From assembly GCA_947625965.1 (NCBI GenBank), contig CANQQO010000006.1, forward strand, positions 1 through 47,929: a stretch of DNA of 47,929 nt, given 5' to 3'. Position 1 is the stretch's first letter; each line of letters starts with the position of its first letter. The notes under the pieces are model-generated. The model did no database searches. It was not told the origin of the DNA and saw nothing but the letters and a program-made list of their open reading frames with translations. A program made the position numbers and the translations under genes. Source of the stretch: an uncultured Oscillospiraceae bacterium. GTDB lineage: Bacteria > Bacillota > Clostridia > Oscillospirales > Oscillospiraceae. This document shows, piece after piece, positions 8,154 to 16,471 of this stretch.

Positions 8154-9974
8154 TTAGGTCGCCTCCTGTGGATGAAAATGTTGATAGACCGCCGCCGCGG
8201 CGTCCTTGGGCAGGAGCCGCTCCAGCTCCGGAACACTGGCCTGGCCCATGGCGGATAGGGACTTGAAGGTCCTGAGAAGCAACTGCTTCCGCTTGGGGCC
8301 CACCCCGGGGATGGCGTCCAGCTCCGAATAGCGCAGGCGCTTGCTGCGAAGCTGCCGGTGATAGGTGATGGCGAAGCGGTGAGTCTCCTCCTGGATGGAG
8401 CCGACCAGGGCGAACACCGCCGGCTCCCGGTCGATGGCGATCTCCCGGCCCTCCGGGGTCACCAGGGCCCGGGTCCGGTGCCGGTCGTCCTTCACCATGC
8501 CGAAGACCGGGAAGGACAGGCCCAGGTCCTCCAGGACCCCCAGGGCCGCCCCCGCGTGGGCCACGCCGCCGTCGATGAGCAGCAGGTCCGGGGCCTGGTC
8601 AAATCCCTTGTCCCCCGCCTGGTAGTGGACGAAGCGGCGGCGGACCACCTGGCGCATGGCGCCGTAGTCGTCCTGCCCTTCCATGTTTTCCAGTTTGAAG
8701 CGTTTGTAGTCACTACGGCGGGGCTTGCCGTCCTCGAAGACCACCATGCTGGCCACCATGTCGGCACCGGAGATGTTGGAAATGTCAAAGGACTCCACCC
8801 GATGGGGCGGGGCCATATTTAACGTCTTGCCCAGAAGGGCCAGAGCGCCGGAGACCTTCTCCTCCCGGCTGGTGACCCGGCGGGCCTCCTCCAGGGCGTT
8901 CTTGTTGGCCAGGTCCATCAGGCGCATATTCTCCCCCCGCTGGGGGACCCGGAGGGTGACCTTTTTGCCGTATTCCTTTTCCAGGAGCTGGGTAAACAGC
9001 TCCCCGTCCTCCACCGGGAAGGGCAGGAGAATGGTCCTGGGAGCCATGCCCCGGGAGAGATAGTACTGCTCCATCAGGCTCTCCACCGCCTTCTCCGCGT
9101 CGTCCGGGACGGGGAAGACCTGATAATCTTTATCCACAAGGTTCCCGCCGGAGACATGGAGGACCGCGAAGCAGGCTTTGGCCTCGGTCTGGCCGTAGCC
9201 CACCACGTCCGTATCCGTGGCCGCGCCGGCGGTGACGGTCTGCTTCTGGCCCAGGGCCTCCACGGCATTTAAGCGGTCCCGGTAGCTGGCCGCCAGTTCA
9301 AATTCCATATCCTCCGCGGCGGAAAGCATCTTGCCCCGCAGGTCCTCCGCCACGGCCTTGTAGTTCCCCAGCAGGAGCTGGCGGGCCTGCTCCATGGTCT
9401 GGCGGTAGATCTCCTGGGTCAGGCCCTCCTGGCACCAGCCGGCGCACTGGTTCATGTGGTAGCGCAGGCAGGGGCGGCTTTTTCCGATGTCCCTGGGGAA
9501 TTTTTTCGCGCAGTCCGGCAGACGGAGGGTCTGGCGGATCGCGTCGATGACGCTCTGGGTCACGCCCCGGCTGCCGTAAGGGCCGTAATACACCGCCCCG
9601 TCCTCCTCCAGGCGGCTGGCAAGGGTGATGGCCGGATAGGGCTCCCGCATATCCAGGCGGATATAGGGATAGCCCTTGTCGTCCTTCAAAAGAATGTTGT
9701 ATTTGGGAAGGTAGCGCTTGATGAGGGAACATTCCAGCACCAGCGCCTCAAATTCCGAGGCGGCCACGATCACGTCGAAGTGGTCGATCCGGCTCACCAT
9801 GAGCCGGGTCTTGGGGGTGTGGGAGGCGGTGTCCTGGAAATACTGGCTCACCCGGTTTTTCAGCTTTTTGGCCTTGCCCACGTAGATGACCTTGTCGGTC
9901 TTGTCCCGCATGATGTAGACCCCCGGGGCGTAGGGCAGGCCCAGCGCCTTCTCCTTCAATTCCTCAAAACACAT
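8154..9974 (-). CDS. uvrC: Excinuclease ABC subunit C
   Basis: Nucleotide excision repair nuclease that makes both incisions with UvrB. It has 606 aa: GIY-YIG domain at the N-terminus (APGVYIMRDKTDKVIYVGKA), UVR region near 195-230, RNase H-like domain around DISNISGADMVASMVVFEDG and the Asp-bearing LLIDGG, then a helix-hairpin-helix end (IPGVGPKRKQLLLR). The ORF track begins at a TTG at 9986, but that TTG is part of the ribosome binding site TTGGAGG; the ATG 12 nt later is the start. A terminator hairpin for the HPr-like gene overlaps this leader. Confidence 0.95.
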   Translation of the reverse strand: MCFEELKEKALGLPYAPGVYIMRDKTDKVIYVGKAKKLKNRVSQYFQDTASHTPKTRLMVSRIDHFDVIVAASEFEALVLECSLIKRYLPKYNILLKDDKGYPYIRLDMREPYPAITLASRLEEDGAVYYGPYGSRGVTQSVIDAIRQTLRLPDCAKKFPRDIGKSRPCLRYHMNQCAGWCQEGLTQEIYRQTMEQARQLLLGNYKAVAEDLRGKMLSAAEDMEFELAASYRDRLNAVEALGQKQTVTAGAATDTDVVGYGQTEAKACFAVLHVSGGNLVDKDYQVFPVPDDAEKAVESLMEQYYLSRGMAPRTILLPFPVEDGELFTQLLEKEYGKKVTLRVPQRGENMRLMDLANKNALEEARRVTSREEKVSGALALLGKTLNMAPPHRVESFDISNISGADMVASMVVFEDGKPRRSDYKRFKLENMEGQDDYGAMRQVVRRRFVHYQAGDKGFDQAPDLLLIDGGVAHAGAALGVLEDLGLSFPVFGMVKDDRHRTRALVTPEGREIAIDREPAVFALVGSIQEETHRFAITYHRQLRSKRLRYSELDAIPGVGPKRKQLLLRTFKSLSAMGQASVPELERLLPKDAAAAVYQHFHPQEAT

Positions 9975-9983
9975 GGCGTCCTC

Positions 9984-10022
9984 CAAAAGAGGCCGCCTCA
10001 GCGCCTATGCGCCGAGGCGGCC
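9984..10022 (-). terminator. Intrinsic terminator after the HPr-like gene
   Basis: GGCCGCCTC and GAGGCGGCC with an inner GCGC helix are followed on the minus strand by TCTTTTGG, 14 nt after the HPr-like stop. Its tail merges with the uvrC ribosome binding site, so read-through would couple termination to uvrC expression. Confidence 0.7.
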
Positions 10023-10035
10023 CGATCTGACAAAA

Positions 10036-10296
10036 TCAGTAAATATCCCGCTGCAGCAGCGCTTCCAAAGCGTTGACCGCCTTTTCCGCGTCCGCGCCCT
10101 CCGCGGTGAGGGTCACCACCGCGCCGGTGACCACGCCCAGAGACATGATGCCCAGAAGACTCTTTGCGTTCATCCTGCGGGAACCGGATTCCAGCCAAAT
10201 GGAGCAGGGAAACTCGTTGGCTTTTTGCACAAAGTATGTAGCCTGCTTATTGTGCAGCCCGGACTCGCATCTGACGACGACTTCCTTTGTGTACAT
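10036..10296 (-). CDS. HPr-like phosphocarrier with altered active-site loop
   Basis: An 86-aa HPr-fold protein. His15 is kept (SGLHNKQAT), but the canonical HARPA/HTRPA loop is changed so that the Arg that stabilises phospho-His is Lys and the following Pro is Gln. Ser46, the HPr kinase target, is kept in AKSLLGIMSLG. This may be a regulatory paralogue (Crh-like in role) or a slow phosphocarrier. No enzyme I or permease is nearby. It lies between mutS2 and uvrC and has its own promoter and terminator. Confidence 0.8.
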   Translation of the reverse strand: MYTKEVVVRCESGLHNKQATYFVQKANEFPCSIWLESGSRRMNAKSLLGIMSLGVVTGAVVTLTAEGADAEKAVNALEALLQRDIY

Positions 10297-10361
10297 AATG
10301 CAACACTCCTTTTCACCACGGCGCCCTGTCGCACCTGTGGCTTTTCCTCTTTGCGTTTTTT

Positions 10362-10390
10362 ATCATACCAAAAATATCGATTAAAGTCAA
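10362..10390 (-). promoter_or_regulatory. Sigma-A type promoter for the HPr-like gene
   Basis: Minus strand TTGACT, 17 nt, TATGAT, about 65 nt upstream of the ATG and 30 nt after the mutS2 stop. Confidence 0.75.
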
Positions 10391-10422
10391 CTGATTTTCC
10401 TTCAAATCTTGCCGCTTTCCCG

Positions 10423-12795
10423 CTATTTTAACTCCGCGATGGTCACGCCGTCCTCGCCCTCGCCGTAGACGCCCAGGCGGAAGCTCTTGACCAGCTTGTT
10501 TTTCCGCAGCATTTGATGGACCGCCGCCCGGAGCGCGCCGGTGCCCTTGCCGTGGATGATCCGGACCGAGGGCGTGTTCCCGCGCATGGCCTCGTCCAGG
10601 TAGCGCTCCAGAACTGAGGTGGCCTCGATGGTGTCCATGCCCCGCAGGTCCACTTCTCCGGGGGTGGGTTCCAGCTTCATCTCCCGGCCGGAGTGGGCCG
10701 GATGGGCCGGCTTCTGGGCATAGGGATTGGCGTTTTCCAGAAGGTAGATCTCGTCCGCCCTGGCCGTCAGCTTCAAGATGCCGGCCTGGAGCTGGTAAGT
10801 CCCGTCCTTGTTGATCGCGATGACGCTGGCCCGGGTCCCCAGCTTGAGCAGCTCCACCGTGTCCCCCACCAGGATGGGACGGCTGGGCTTCTCCCGCTTC
10901 TTTTCCTCGGGGGTCCCCCGGAGGCGGCTCTCCGCCTCGTTGAGGCTCCGGCGAAGCTCCGCTTGGCGCTGGTTCAGATTGGCGGCGTCGCCCCCCTCCT
11001 GGAGCTGGCGGCGGAGGGCCTTGAGCTCCTCCGAGGCGGCGTTGGCCGTCCGGCGGGCGTCCTCGATGATGGCCTGGGCCTGGCGGCGGGCGGATTCCAG
11101 GGCCTTGTCCTTCTCCTTTTGAAGCTGGGCGCTGTATTCCTCGCTGCTTTGCTTGATTCTCTCCGTCTCCTGCCGGAGGCGCTCCGCCTCCAGGCGGGCG
11201 GACTCCATCTGCTGGCGCTGCTGCTCCAACTGGGACAGGACGTCTTCAAAGTCCTTATCGTTCTTTCCCACCAGCTCGCCGGCCTTTTTGAGGATCCCCT
11301 CCGGCAGGCCCAGCCGCCGGGAGATGGCAAAGGCGTTGGACTTGCCGGGAATGCCGATGAGCAGACGATAGGTGGGCTGTAACGTCTCCACGTCAAACTC
11401 GCAGGAGGCGTTGATGACCCCCTGGGTCCGCATGGCGTAGAGCTTCAACTCGGCGTAATGGGTGGTGGCCACCACCCGGCTGCCCATGGTTCGGCAAAAC
11501 TCGATCAGGGCCACGGCCAGGGCCGCGCCCTCCGCCGGGTCCGTGCCGGCGCCCAGCTCGTCAAAGAGGACCAGGGTCCGGCTGTCGCACTGGTTCACGA
11601 TCTCCACGATGGTCCGCATATGGCTGGAAAAGGTGGAGAGGCTCTGGGCGATGGACTGCTCGTCGCCGATGTCCGCCAGGATCGCGTCGAAGGTGGAGAT
11701 CTGGCTCCCCTCCCCGGCGGGGATGTGGAGGCCGCACTCGGCCATCAGGGTCAGCAGCCCCACGGTTTTCAGCGTCACGGTCTTGCCGCCAGTGTTGGGG
11801 CCGGTGACGATCATGGTGTCAAAATCCGTCCCCAGCCGGAGGGATACGGGCACCACCTTTGCCGGGTCGATGAGGGGATGGCGGGCCCGCTTTAGGTCCA
11901 CCCTGCCCTCCCGGTTGATCTCCGGGGCCCAGGCCCGCATCTGGAAGGCCAGACGGGCCTTGGCGAAGATCACGTCCAGCCGGATGAGCATGGAAAGGCT
12001 CTGGCAGATGTCCTCCCGGTGGACCGCCGCCTCGTTGGACAGCTCCGCCAGGATCCGCTCGATCTCCTTCTTTTCCTTCAACTCCAGCTCCCGGAGGGCG
12101 TTGTTCGCGTTCACCGCCGAGATGGGCTCCACAAAGAGGGTGGAGCCGGTGGCGGACACGTCGTGGATCAGGCCCGGCACGTCGGCCTTGCACTCGCTCT
12201 TCACCGGCACCACATACCGGCCCTGGCGGATGGTGATGATGGGCTCCCGCAGATACTTGGAATAGGCGGGAGAGGAAATGACCTTTTGCAGGCTGTCCCG
12301 GATCTTGGCGGATTGCTGGCGCATATGCCGCCGGATGTCGGCCAGGGCGGGACTTGCGGTGTCCGCGATCTCCTCCTCGGAGAGGATGGCCCCGGTGATC
12401 CGGTCCTCCAGGTATTTATTGGGGATCAGGGCCTGGAACAGGGGCGTCAGGGCCGTGGGCTCCTCTGTGTCATAGCTCTTGACGGACCGGGCGCAGCGGA
12501 GCACCCCGGCGATGGAGAGCAGCTCCACCGGCTGGAGGCAGCCGCCCCGCTCCGCCCGTTCCAGGGAGGCGGTGACGTCCTTCACCGCGTCAAAATAGGG
12601 ATTCCCCTTCCGCTCGCAGATCTTGGCCGCCGCCCCCGTCTCCTCCAGGAGCCGGCGGACCTCCTCCGGGTCCGTTTCGGGGCGGAGGACCCGGCAGGCG
12701 GCCTTGCCCTCCTGGCTCCCGGCGCACTGGGCCAGCAGCTCCAGGACCTGGTCCAGCTCCAGCTTTTTCAGGGATCGTTCATATAAATCAGACAT
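10423..12795 (-). CDS. mutS2: Endonuclease MutS2
   Basis: DNA-binding ATPase of the MutS2 family, linked to recombination control and rescue of collided ribosomes (family knowledge). At 790 aa it is full length. There is an N-terminal core/lever region, an ABC ATPase with Walker A GPNTGGKTVTLKT, signature region QSLSTFSSHM and Walker B TLVLFDELGAGTDP, a long charged coiled coil (about 510-620), a KOW-like segment and a C-terminal Smr domain with EVDLRGM and IIHGKGTGALR. GGAG precedes the ATG. The start overlaps the recO stop by 8 nt. Confidence 0.95.
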   Translation of the reverse strand: MSDLYERSLKKLELDQVLELLAQCAGSQEGKAACRVLRPETDPEEVRRLLEETGAAAKICERKGNPYFDAVKDVTASLERAERGGCLQPVELLSIAGVLRCARSVKSYDTEEPTALTPLFQALIPNKYLEDRITGAILSEEEIADTASPALADIRRHMRQQSAKIRDSLQKVISSPAYSKYLREPIITIRQGRYVVPVKSECKADVPGLIHDVSATGSTLFVEPISAVNANNALRELELKEKKEIERILAELSNEAAVHREDICQSLSMLIRLDVIFAKARLAFQMRAWAPEINREGRVDLKRARHPLIDPAKVVPVSLRLGTDFDTMIVTGPNTGGKTVTLKTVGLLTLMAECGLHIPAGEGSQISTFDAILADIGDEQSIAQSLSTFSSHMRTIVEIVNQCDSRTLVLFDELGAGTDPAEGAALAVALIEFCRTMGSRVVATTHYAELKLYAMRTQGVINASCEFDVETLQPTYRLLIGIPGKSNAFAISRRLGLPEGILKKAGELVGKNDKDFEDVLSQLEQQRQQMESARLEAERLRQETERIKQSSEEYSAQLQKEKDKALESARRQAQAIIEDARRTANAASEELKALRRQLQEGGDAANLNQRQAELRRSLNEAESRLRGTPEEKKREKPSRPILVGDTVELLKLGTRASVIAINKDGTYQLQAGILKLTARADEIYLLENANPYAQKPAHPAHSGREMKLEPTPGEVDLRGMDTIEATSVLERYLDEAMRGNTPSVRIIHGKGTGALRAAVHQMLRKNKLVKSFRLGVYGEGEDGVTIAELK

Positions 12796-13555
12796 GGTTT
12801 TCTCCTATGCCCTCCATAAGTAGTGATTTGTAAAAATCCAGGGTGGAAAAGCCCCGCTCCAACTGGGTGGCCAGATACGCCTCCGTCACCCGGGCCAGGC
12901 GGCGGCAGCTCTCCTCCGGCAGGCGGAAGGAAAAGAGCTTTTTGGGCTCGCAGACACACAGATATCGCATGGCGTCCAGCTCCCCCGGCCGCAGAGGCAT
13001 CCGCAGGCCCCCGGAGCGGTCGGAACGGCAGTTCACGCACTCCAAACGGCCGGCGGACAGATCGAACCGGTCCGCCTCCGCCCGTCCGCAGACGTGACAG
13101 CCCGACAGGTCCGGGGTATACCCCGCCAGGCAGGCCACCCGCAGCTCGAAGACCGCCTTCACCATGGCCTCCGGCAGGGAAAGGGCCGTCAGAGCGTGGA
13201 GGCAGTTCAGCGTCAGACTCAGCAGCTCCGGGTTGGGCAGGTCCTCCTGGGAGATGACCTCCGCCACTTGAGCGAAATAGGTCCCCAGGGCCAGCTTCTG
13301 AAGGTCCTTCCGCAGGCCCAGAAAGGGCTCCACCGGCGCGGCCTCGTTGATGGTGTACATCCCCCGGTACTCAAACAGGGTAAATTCCCCCAGGGTCAGC
13401 AGTTGGCAGACCCCCGAAAGGGGGCTGTTCCGCCGGCGGAGGCCCCGGGCCTTGACCGTGAGCTTTCCGTGGCCGCCGGTGAGCAGGGTCAGCAGGGCGT
13501 CCCGGTCATTGTAGTCCGTGACCCGCAGGACCAGGCCCCGGATCGTCAAATACAT
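12788..13555 (-). CDS. recO: DNA repair protein RecO
   Basis: Recombination mediator that works with RecR to load RecA. It has 255 aa. The ORF track runs 46 codons too far upstream, through the yqzL-like gene. The ATG at 13555 (MYLTIRGLVLRVTDYNDRD) has GGAGG 6 nt before it and matches the family start. An OB-fold N-terminus (residues 1-80) is followed by a helical domain with a four-Cys zinc site, CHVC and CVNC. Confidence 0.93.
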   Translation of the reverse strand: MYLTIRGLVLRVTDYNDRDALLTLLTGGHGKLTVKARGLRRRNSPLSGVCQLLTLGEFTLFEYRGMYTINEAAPVEPFLGLRKDLQKLALGTYFAQVAEVISQEDLPNPELLSLTLNCLHALTALSLPEAMVKAVFELRVACLAGYTPDLSGCHVCGRAEADRFDLSAGRLECVNCRSDRSGGLRMPLRPGELDAMRYLCVCEPKKLFSFRLPEESCRRLARVTEAYLATQLERGFSTLDFYKSLLMEGIGENHV

Positions 13556-13649
13556 TCTTTTCCTCCATCTGCCGGGCACGGTGGTACCACAGGTACGCCT
13601 CCGGCGCGCCGGTCTCCAAAAAAAGCTGCCAAAGCTCCTTCGCGTCCAT
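13506..13649 (-). CDS. YqzL-family small protein (47 aa)
   Basis: This gene is not in the ORF track. Reading the minus strand from the ATG at 13647-13649 gives MDAKELWQLFLETGAPEAYL, continuing to a C-terminal DDPGPGPAGHGLQ and TGA at 13506-13508. It has 47 residues, the size of YqzL, which lies between era and recO in Bacillus. A GGAGGG site sits 7 nt upstream. Its last 50 nt overlap the recO start in another frame, so recO is likely translationally coupled to it. The function is unknown. Confidence 0.75.
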   Translation of the reverse strand: MDAKELWQLFLETGAPEAYLWYHRARQMEEKNVFDDPGPGPAGHGLQ

Positions 13650-13670
13650 TTTTCATCCCTCCGGTCATTG

Positions 13671-13736
13671 GGAAACTCTGAAGAAATCGTCATTGGCCGA
13701 CTTGAAAAATCTCTCGCCGGTTTGATCAGAGTTTCC
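13671..13736. repeat. 11-bp inverted repeat in the era-yqzL gap
   Basis: GGAAACTCTGA and TCAGAGTTTCC flank 44 nt between era and the yqzL-like gene. The 167-nt gap holds no gene. It may form a long hairpin at the era 3' end. Confidence 0.4.
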
Positions 13737-13816
13737 TTAGAGAACTCTTTTCGGTTTTGCGTTTCCCTTAGTGTTCGCCTGACCGGGCGGGGTTACTCCT
13801 GGAAATCTTTTCTTTC

Positions 13817-14707
13817 TTATTGATCCGTATACCCAAAGCCCCGGACCAGGCGGTCGCTGTCCCGCCAGTTTTCCTTGACCTTCACCCAGGTGGTCAGGTA
13901 CACCCGCTCTCCCATGAACTTTTCGCAGTCCGCCCGGGCCAGGGTGGAGATCTTTTTCAGCATGGCCCCCTGCTTGCCGATGATGATGCCCTTATGGCTG
14001 GCCTTTTCGCAGTAAATGGTGGCGTCGATGTCAATGATACCGTTGTCCCGCTGGGAAAAGCGGTCGATCTCCACCGCCGTGCCGTGGGGGATCTCCTTGT
14101 CCAGGCACCAGAGGAGCTTCTCCCGGATGATCTCCGCCATGACCTGCCGCTCCGGCTGGTCCGTGGTGGCGTCCTGGGGAAAGAGAAAGGGACTGTCCCC
14201 GGCGTAGGTCTGGCACTGGGCCAGGAGCTCGTCCAAGCCGTCGCCGGTCTTGGCGGAGATGGGGATAATGGCGTCGAATCTCGCCGCCTGGGAATAGACG
14301 GCCATGACCTCCAACAGTTTGTCCTTCTCCACCGTGTCGATCTTGTTGATCGCCAGCACCGCCGGGCAGCCCCGGGCGGCGATCTGGTCCAATAGGCCCT
14401 TCTCCTGGCGGCCCACCGTCGGGATGGGCTCCACCACCAGCACCGTGGCGTCCACGTCGGCGATAGACTCCCTGGCCACATTGACCATGTAGTCCCCCAG
14501 CTTGGTCCTGGGCCGGTGATATCCGGGGGTGTCCAGGAACACGAATTGAACCTCCCCCTGGGTCAGCACGCCCCGGATGCGGCTCCGGGTGGTCTGGGGC
14601 TTGTGGGAGACAATGGCGATCTTCTCCCCCACCAGGGCGTTGAGCAGGGTGGATTTCCCCACATTGGGCCGGCCCGCCAGGGCGATCATGGCTACTTTCG
14701 TTGACAT
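13817..14707 (-). CDS. era: GTPase Era
   Basis: Essential GTPase in 30S assembly that binds the 16S rRNA 3' end. It has 296 aa. The G domain has G1 GRPNVGKST, G3 DTPG and G4 NKID; the C-terminal KH domain carries GIIIGKQGAMLKKI. The gene lies upstream of yqzL-recO as in Bacilli, with a 167-nt gap. Confidence 0.96.
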   Translation of the reverse strand: MSTKVAMIALAGRPNVGKSTLLNALVGEKIAIVSHKPQTTRSRIRGVLTQGEVQFVFLDTPGYHRPRTKLGDYMVNVARESIADVDATVLVVEPIPTVGRQEKGLLDQIAARGCPAVLAINKIDTVEKDKLLEVMAVYSQAARFDAIIPISAKTGDGLDELLAQCQTYAGDSPFLFPQDATTDQPERQVMAEIIREKLLWCLDKEIPHGTAVEIDRFSQRDNGIIDIDATIYCEKASHKGIIIGKQGAMLKKISTLARADCEKFMGERVYLTTWVKVKENWRDSDRLVRGFGYTDQ

Positions 14708-14720
14708 AACATTTACCTCG

Positions 14721-14945
14721 TCACTTTTTCGACTTCTTTTTCTTCTTGTCCGGCTCCACCAGGTCCGTCAAGTCCTGCTCGTAGGACAGTCCGGTCCCCG
14801 GCAGGCTCACCGTGGCCTTGGTCTTTCCCTTGGCGCTGCGGCCCACCCGGAAGCCCTTCACCCCCAGGCTGAAGCCAACCCCGGATTTGCTGAAATTGAT
14901 CCTGAGGGGGCCGATATTGACACTCTTCCGAAACCGAAATCCCAT
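14721..14945 (-). CDS. DUF4236 domain protein
   Basis: A 74-aa basic protein. FRKSVNIGPLRINFSKSGVG and SLPGTGLSY are the two halves of the DUF4236 motif, and the C-terminus is a Lys/Ser-rich tail. Its function is unknown. It is tucked between ybeY and era with 12-13 nt gaps, an unusual insertion into this conserved order. Confidence 0.85.
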   Translation of the reverse strand: MGFRFRKSVNIGPLRINFSKSGVGFSLGVKGFRVGRSAKGKTKATVSLPGTGLSYEQDLTDLVEPDKKKKKSKK

Positions 14946-14957
14946 GGCTTGTCCTCT

Positions 14958-15455
14958 CTATGTACGCGCCATGCCCGAAATGGTGGAGGCGATGGCCTCC
15001 TCCCGGGCGCGCATTCTGGCCTTCTCCGGTCCCTCGTCCAGGTGGTCGTAGCCCAGCAGATGGAGCATGGAGTGGATGGTCAGATACCCCACCTCCCGGC
15101 GGAAGCTGTGGCCAAACTGGCGGGCCTGCTCCGCCGCCCGGGGCAGGCACAGGCACATATCCCCCAGGGCGCACAATCCCGTGTCCGGGTCCAGGTAGGG
15201 CGTCCAGTCCCCGGGCAGCTCCCCGGGCGTGAAGGAGAACATGGGAAAACTCAGCACGTCCGTGGCCGCGTCCACGCTCCTTGCCGCCTTATTCACCGCC
15301 CGGATGCCCTTCTCATCCGTCACCAGGACGTTGATCTCGCAGTCCGTCCCCACTCCCTCGGCGGAAAGGACCGCGTCCACGCAGCGGCGGATGATGCCCT
15401 CCGTCATGCCCTTGCGGAGGGTCAGCACGTCGAATTGGATATTCACCTGATTCAT
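14958..15455 (-). CDS. ybeY: Endoribonuclease YbeY
   Basis: Zinc-dependent RNase for 16S rRNA 3' maturation and ribosome quality control. It has 165 aa. The metal motif reads TIHSMLHLLGYDH (H-x3-H-x5-H). GGGAGG lies 9 nt upstream of the ATG, and the start overlaps the phoH stop by 4 nt (ATGA), as expected for the phoH-ybeY-era group. Confidence 0.95.
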   Translation of the reverse strand: MNQVNIQFDVLTLRKGMTEGIIRRCVDAVLSAEGVGTDCEINVLVTDEKGIRAVNKAARSVDAATDVLSFPMFSFTPGELPGDWTPYLDPDTGLCALGDMCLCLPRAAEQARQFGHSFRREVGYLTIHSMLHLLGYDHLDEGPEKARMRAREEAIASTISGMART

Positions 15456-16471
15456 GTCTTATTCCTCCCGGTCCGGCCCCGAAGGGGCTTTTTCTCTTTT
15501 CTGGGCTCCTGGGGCTTGTCCGCGCGCTCATAGGCGTTGATGATCTCCTGGACCAGGGCGTGGCGCACCACGTCGGCGGAGGTCAGGCGGCAGATGGCGA
15601 TGTCCCGTACCCCTTCCAGGACCCGGACGGCGTCCTTGAGGCCGGAGATCTTGTCCGCAGGCAGGTCGATCTGGGTCACGTCTCCGGTGATGACGATCTT
15701 CGACCCGAAGCCAAGACGGGTCAGGAACATCTTCATCTGCTCCCGGGTGGTGTTCTGGGCCTCGTCCAGAATGATGAAGCTGTCGTCCAGGGTCCGGCCC
15801 CGCATATAGGCCAGAGGAGCCACCTCGATGGAGCCCCGCTCCTGGTACTTCTGGAAGGTCTCCGCCCCCAGCATATCGTAGAGGGCGTCGTACAGGGGCC
15901 GGAGATAGGGGTCCACCTTGTTCTGCAGGTCCCCGGGCAGGAATCCCAGCCGTTCCCCCGCCTCCACCGCCGGACGGGTGAGGATGATCCGGTTCACCGT
16001 CCGATCCCGAAAGGCGGCCACCGCCGCCGCCACCGCCAGGTAGGTCTTGCCGGTACCGGCGGGACCCACGCCGATGGTGACGGTGTTCTTCCCGATGGCC
16101 TTCATATAATTCTGCTGGCCCACGGTCTTGGCCTTGATGGGCTTGCCCTTGGCGGTGATGCACACCACGTCCCGGGCCATTTGACTGACCTGGTCCTCGT
16201 TGCCCTCCCGGACCAGGGTGATCAAGTAGCGGACCCGCTGCTCGTCGATGGTCTCCCCCTTGGCCGCCAGGGCCAGAAGGCCCTCCAGGGTCCGGGCCGC
16301 TTTATCCACCGCTTCCTCCTCGCCGGTGACCTTCAGGTCCCCGCCCCGGTTCACGATGGCCACATTCAGCGCCGACTCGATCCGGTGGATGTTCTCATCA
16401 AAGGAGCCGAATACCGCGATGATGTCCTCCACCCGTTCGGCGTTGACCGTGCGTTCAGTGATTTTTCCCAC
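15452..16471 (-). CDS. PhoH family ATPase
   Basis: A 339-aa cytoplasmic ATPase, probably RNA-linked given its constant pairing with ybeY. Walker A is GPAGTGKTYLA and Walker B is FIILDEAQNTT; a PIN-associated N-terminal segment precedes the P-loop domain. It starts with GTG; GAGGAG about 10 nt upstream supports this. It overlaps yqfD by 17 nt. The tail is basic (RKEKKPLRGRTGRNKT). Confidence 0.92.
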   Translation of the reverse strand: MGKITERTVNAERVEDIIAVFGSFDENIHRIESALNVAIVNRGGDLKVTGEEEAVDKAARTLEGLLALAAKGETIDEQRVRYLITLVREGNEDQVSQMARDVVCITAKGKPIKAKTVGQQNYMKAIGKNTVTIGVGPAGTGKTYLAVAAAVAAFRDRTVNRIILTRPAVEAGERLGFLPGDLQNKVDPYLRPLYDALYDMLGAETFQKYQERGSIEVAPLAYMRGRTLDDSFIILDEAQNTTREQMKMFLTRLGFGSKIVITGDVTQIDLPADKISGLKDAVRVLEGVRDIAICRLTSADVVRHALVQEIINAYERADKPQEPRKEKKPLRGRTGRNKT

